64,000 bases of DNA, from contig NC_064042.1 of NCBI RefSeq assembly GCF_932526225.1, forward strand, positions 13,775,040-13,839,039. The letters are read 5' to 3'. Source of the stretch: Nematostella vectensis. Its lineage: Eukaryota > Cnidaria > Anthozoa > Actiniaria > Edwardsiidae. Of this stretch, positions 59,651 through 64,000 are shown piece by piece (positions within the stretch are counted from its first letter, which is position 1; every line of letters starts with the position of its first letter). Under the pieces are notes generated by a model. That model was given only the letters and a program-made list of their open reading frames with translations, had not been told where the DNA came from and ran no database searches. A program made the translations under genes and the position numbers.

Positions 59651-60502
59651 GTGAGTTATACGATAGACACTTGCCTAATTATCCCAGTAGAAATGACTGG
59701 AATAGCGTCTCTAGGGGACTTGGCGTCACTTCGAGCTAGTGGCAAGTCCGTGTTCCGACCCCCCGTAATATTAGTAATGTTAACAATGGCTAAAGCATTC
59801 ACCTTACAAGGTGGCTTATCTGTTGAGGCGTTAAACAAGGACGCGCGCCTGGCCCAAGTCTATATTCCCACTAAACAGAGCTCCATAAAAAAGCAAAAGA
59901 GATATGATCAAGTTCGAAATAATGTCTTAATCTTCAATGGTGCAAAGACAACTATATTTTCCATCTTCTCTGGTGACTGGACAAATGGAGAGATTTTGAA
60001 GCAAATAGGTTTTCAGGTTTTGTATTTTCACGCGTGCGCTGAAGAATAGCGTCATTTAAAACGAGCGCGCGCTGTCTTTAAATTAAATTATGTCGTTTTT
60101 GCCGTATAAAACTGCTCCCAAGAAGCTCGCCGTTATTGCCTTGTGTATACAGAGCATTTTTTTTAACTTCGAAAATATCAAAGTTAATCGACGGCTCTGC
60201 TTTTTCGATATTAACGGAGCTCAGCACTTGATGTGGACTAGCGAGAATGACGAGAATGACGGACCAGGTCCGCGCCTTTTATACCGCGGGTCCTTGTTTA
60301 AACATGAAATCGATCTACCAAGCTATGTCGGGAATTCGCATTTGATCCCAAATTCAAATCCTCTATCAGAATTTGCTGGAAGCTACGCAGTAGCAGAACA
60401 ATGAAGACACAATCAGCTATTCTCCTTATGTTTATTGTTTTCACAAATAGTTTATTTTTCTACAACCCTCTTGAAGTCGCTCTTGAGTACAATTGCATCC
60501 GC
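59651..60502 (+). other. CFAP44 intron 25 (start), no exon recognised
   Basis: After the donor GTGAGT at 59651 no CFAP44-like exon was found. A 136-codon frame at 59639-60049 has no similarity I recognise and no acceptor that fits phase 2. The sequence GCGCCTTTTATACCGCGGGT near 60275, followed by CCTTGTTTAA, resembles the right end of the TTAA element at 44074 and may be a related element end. Confidence 0.4.
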
Positions 60503-63353
60503 TCAATCCACGCTATAGTACTGACAGTCAAACTGATGCCCTAGCGACCAGTCTCGCTCCTGGCAAATCTCATTACAGTAAAACTTACTCATACAACCAC
60601 TACAAGCCATCATTCCAAATCCATGCGCCTTACACCAAGAGCAATCCAGCACCAGTCCATTTGGCTCGTCACCGATTTGCTTCTTTTCAGCAGCCTCGGT
60701 GATTTCTGGCTGGTTACCCGGGTTTCGCATTCCATCTGATTGTTCCTCGTTGCTTTCTGGTTGGTTACCCGGGTTTCGCATTCCATCCGATTGTTCCTCG
60801 GCGCTTTCTGGTTTGTTACCCGGGTTTCGCATTCCATCTGATTGTTCCTCTGTGCTTTCTTGCTGGTTACCCGGGTCTCGCATTCCATCTGATTGTTCCT
60901 CGGTGATTTCTGGTTGGTAGCCGAAATTCTGCATCGCATCTAACAGCTCTTCGGCGGAATCTGGACTTAAGCTTGTGACGGGAATGAACACATGCACATC
61001 ATTTGAGATGCGGTCATTTTCCGTTGCTGTACAATTGTCCATCAGTGTTTTGCTAACCTCATCTTCTACCTCATTTGAATGGCCAATCCATTCGTCTACA
61101 TCTTCTGAATGGCTAATCCCCTTTTCTGCCTCTTCTGATTGCCTGATTGCATTCAGGCCCTCCACTGATTGGTCGATGTCATCCCCGGGCTCTTCTGATT
61201 CGTTCATGTTAACCAGTGCGCGCACATCTTGACTGATCTCTTCCTGTTCTTTTGCATCTTCTGTTTTTCCGGCAGCGGTGTCTTCTGATTGGTTGTCTCC
61301 ACGACATTCAGCTTCTCTTGGTTGTTTTCTGCTTCCTTGCCCTTCCAACACCGGAAGTGACATCACCAACCGGAAATCGTGAAGTCTGTTGACTAGTGAC
61401 ATCTGTGCGTGGCATATCGGCTCTTTTTGCTCGTCATCCTCTGTGACGTCATTCCTTGCGGGCACACACGTCTTCTCGCGCTGGTCTGCGAATAATTACA
61501 TGAATAATAGAATACTTTTACTTTTTGAGTGCCAAATTCAAGCCAAAAGAAACACAGAAAAAGGATACAATTTCAATAATAATAAGTCCTTACTGACGAA
61601 GCATTCTGGCTAAATAGTAAGCGCTGAATAGAGTGTTTTTTGTTGTCGTTTGCCGCCAAAAGCCAAAAGATTGCTCGGGTTTGGCACACAAAAATCCACG
61701 TGATTTCAGTTATTTAAACAACTCTTGTATGTGAAGCACTCGGAAAAGTCATTTCAGTATGAGGCAAAAGCCACCAGTAAACTGTTTTAAGCTTGTTACA
61801 CTCTATCATGCAAAAACATGGGCAAAGAACTGTTATATAAGCATAATAATAATTCAGCGTAAAAAATATTTGTTTGTAAAACACAGCGTTGCGTAGACAT
61901 TATTCCATCAAATTGAGCGCACGTTTATTTGCAGTAATGGTATTAAACAGTTAGCTATCACCTAGTGTCCGGTACCTGGTTGCACCGCAATGTCATCCTC
62001 GACACACCGCATGTAGTCACTGTGGTCCCGCACGAACTGTGTGATCGTCTCTCGCCTGGTTCTGTCACGCACCTGCCGCAGCTCCTGCTCGTGTTTCCTT
62101 TGAAGCTCGCGCACCACGGCCATCATCTCGCGTCTCTTGGCATCCACGAGAACCTTCGGCATGACAAGTACTTTAGAATTTGGAAACTAAATGACTCTTA
62201 GACCCCGTCCCCACGTATCCGTTTTCGTTTGAAAATGCAACCTTTTTGAAACGGATACGGGTATCGTCCACACGGAAACGCGAAAACGATGATCGGAAAC
62301 GGAACAATTTGAAAACTATCTCCAGAGTGGAATAATTTAAAAACGATACCCCTTCGGTGCCGTGGGGACGGACGAAAACGGAACCTTTCGAAAACGATGG
62401 CGTGCTAACTCAGGTCCAGTCCAGGTGGCGCGCGAGTACGCATGCGCTGTAGAAGTTGTTATCGTTTTCGTATCGTTTCTGCGTTTTCGTGGGGACGGGT
62501 CGTATCAAAATGAAACGCTTCGTGTGGACGCGGATCTTTTTGAAAACGGAACAAAAAGGTTGTGTTCTCAAACGAAAACGGATACGTGGGGACAGGGTCT
62601 TAGACAAGATAGATAAATTTTTTGAAGCAATGTCATGTGCTGCTGGAGATGCAAATAAGTCAGATGCTCTTAGGGAATCCAAGTTAAACAGTTTGCACAG
62701 GTAGCTAAGTCTACATTCCTACAGTTTGTGCGTTTACGGTGTACATATGACATGGAAGAGTGTTTATCAACTCTCGCTGAAGCTTAACACTTGATCTGTT
62801 ATCGTTTATAATACGTTTTCGTGCATTTTTCTATAATACATTGTTACAGTCTTAAAGACCCAAACCTTGTTAAGGAATTCTTAATTGTTTTTTCTTTTAT
62901 TTTCTAGGTAAAATCTTAAGTGTCTGTTATCTTAATTAAGATTTCTTGGATATCACAACTTCAAGTTTTCGTTATTTCCTCCGACATAATCGTTGACTTG
63001 GCTATGGAAAAGCAGTGTCTTTATCTTTTTTGCTATACGCGATAATTGACTTTAAATAGAATCATAGAATACATTTGGTTTATATAAATTCATCCTACCT
63101 CAACCGCTTCTCTGGCTTTTTTACAGACTTCTTTGATGGTTTCTCCGTTTTCTTTCTTGTTTCTTTCTATCAATCTCTTGAGGCGCTCCTTTCTCTTCTG
63201 TATGCGCTCGCTCTCAAACTCCCTTGCCTGTGATGCAATCGCTTTCCCTTCTACTATTCGCCTTGGACCTATTTTCTCTTTCTCGTGTTGTACCACTCCT
63301 TTGCAGGTTCGCTTAGCACTGCTTGAATCCTCCGGTCTCCTGTTACTTTCCAT
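60503..63353 (-). CDS. coiled-coil protein with acidic repeats and a C-terminal MYND zinc finger, probable three exons
   Basis: Proposed exons on the minus strand: 63353-63099, 62153-61976, 61485-60503; phases 0 and 1 fit, giving 471 aa. Exon A starts MESNRRPEDSSSAKRT; exons A and B form a highly charged coiled coil (REFESERIQKRKERLKRLIE, then MAVVRELQRKHEQELRQVRD). Exon C is acidic and contains four copies of a 17-residue repeat like TEEQSDGMRNPGNQPES. It ends in a MYND finger: CSWCKAHGFGMMACSGCMS, then FYCNEICQERDWSLGHQFDC, with the C-x2-C, C-x2-C, C-x3-C and H-x3-C ligands. MYND fingers bind proline-rich partners. I do not know an orthologue. The B-to-C junction uses donor CAG/GTACCG. If it is not used, B ends at a stop at 61962 and the MYND exon needs another 5' exon. 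It lies antisense within the expected extent of CFAP44. Confidence 0.6.
60700..60915. repeat. 51-bp coding tandem repeat in the MYND-finger exon
   Basis: Four consecutive 51-bp units plus partial flanking units, each with CATTCCATCTGATTGTTCCT on the plus strand, encode the 17-residue repeat. Unit length is a multiple of three and substitutions keep the frame, which supports translation of this exon. Confidence 0.88.
61500..61960. other. intron or intergenic sequence between proposed exons B and C
   Basis: AT-rich sequence with no domain-bearing frame. If exons B and C belong to separate genes, the 5' exon of the MYND gene should be here, but I see no convincing one. Confidence 0.35.
62201..62599. 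mobile_element. 399-bp PIF/Harbinger-like MITE
   Basis: Left end GACCCCGTCCCCACGTATCC and right end GGATACGTGGGGACAGGGTC are complementary at 19 of 20 positions. The flanks are TTA on both sides (62198-62200, 62600-62602), the usual 3-bp target site of PIF/Harbinger elements. The interior is rich in GAAAACG and CGTTTTC motifs. It sits in the proposed intron A of the MYND gene. Related ends occur at 49.2-49.6 kb. Confidence 0.8.
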
Positions 63354-64000
63354 AAATACAAGCTGGACGATTTGTACTTTGTTTTCACTCGTTTTTGCGT
63401 TGTTTGTTCTGCTTTTGTTGTTGCTTAGCAGTCTTAGTTACGTCATAATTGTCGCGCGCGCGCTTTATGACCGTTACTAACGTGCTGCAAGTCAAACTTG
63501 AGCGCGCACTCACCATGGTTGTTTTCACTACCGTACACAAGCGCAACAGTATGCTTAAAGCGAAACAGCTTGGTGAACTTGTGCTTGACTTATTCTCGCT
63601 TGTGTTGAATTTGCTCTGCTTTTGCGCTTGAGGTCTAATGAGATTCTTTAGAGTGCGCGCTAATAGAGCGCAAGCGTGAAGCACCTTATTTCGGATGATT
63701 TCATTGTCAGCAAAATTTTGGGAAAAGTTACTAACCATGCCGGCACGACGAATTTCATTTTACATTTTCTATATTTTTTGTAATCGTTTGCAACGTTTGT
63801 TGCCTTTTTAGCAGCTGTTTACACCGAATATTTTGGCATTTTTTGCCGACCAATTTTAAGCTCTTGTAGAGTAGATCGCCATACTTGTGTAAAATGCCTT
63901 GCAATTGTTAAACCTGGAAGTGGTAGCATTCACGGAGCTTGTTATCGCACGCTTTGTAGACGACATCTTGCCCTCCATTCACAGGCGCCTTGAGTACACG
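63354..64000. other. 5' flank of the MYND-finger gene, no gene recognised
   Basis: CpG-containing sequence (GCGCGCGCGC near 63452) with short open frames on both strands. A 117-codon minus frame at 63385-63738 is low complexity (K/Q/N-rich) at its end. No CFAP44 exon was found before the window ends. Confidence 0.35.

Noticed and set aside
59639-60049. 136-codon ORF as a possible further CFAP44 exon
   Set aside because: Starts before the exon 25 donor in another frame, lacks a phase-2 acceptor and has no similarity to the CFAP44 C-terminus.
63385-63738. 117-codon minus ORF as the first exon of the MYND gene
   Set aside because: Ends in low-complexity K/Q/N sequence and is not needed: exon A already has a start codon at 63353.

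Overview
This is eukaryotic, metazoan DNA: genes are split by GT-AG introns, intergenic and intronic DNA is full of non-autonomous transposons, and two neighbouring genes (Na+/K+-ATPase beta subunit and the axonemal protein CFAP44) are animal genes. Small secreted C-type lectin/PAN and PAN-like/ILEI proteins, modest introns and MITE-rich DNA suggest a sea anemone such as Nematostella. The species is inferred, not shown.

Layout. 1-1.8 kb: an intronless methyltransferase gene (-), beside a 3' fragment of a paralogue and an 851-bp foldback element. 2.3-3.1 kb: LINE remnant. 4.9-12.5 kb: a four-exon secreted C-type lectin + PAN gene (+) whose 6.3-kb first intron holds several MITEs and an internally deleted MULE transposase. 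15.9-19.1 kb: a four-exon secreted PAN-like + ILEI/FAM3-type gene (+). 19.7-24.0 kb: a two-exon acyl-CoA synthetase gene (-) with one minisatellite in its 3' flank and another filling its intron. 24.5-28.7 kb: transposon-derived DNA. 29.6-32.3 kb: six-exon Na+/K+-ATPase beta gene (-), head-to-head with CFAP44 (+). CFAP44 runs from 33.5 kb through 25 recognisable exons to 59.65 kb and should continue past the window. 60.5-63.4 kb: a probable three-exon coiled-coil + MYND-finger gene (-), apparently nested antisense in a CFAP44 intron.

The most striking observation is shared by three introns in two unrelated genes. CFAP44 introns 11 and 23 and the single acyl-CoA synthetase intron each carry a long tandem array whose unit (40, 33 and 46 bp) spans the upstream exon-intron junction. 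Each unit therefore repeats the last exonic bases plus the 5' splice site. In CFAP44 intron 11 this gives 96 units of exactly 40 bp, almost all with GTAAGT; in intron 23 about 71 units, nearly all with GTATGT; in the acyl-CoA synthetase intron about 29 units, most with the donor GT mutated to GA. This points to a recurrent process that nucleates minisatellites at splice donors, producing RNA with dozens of potential U1 snRNP sites.

Exon boundaries were chosen by hand from splice consensus, reading-frame phase and protein-family similarity recalled from knowledge. No alignment, expression or database evidence was available.
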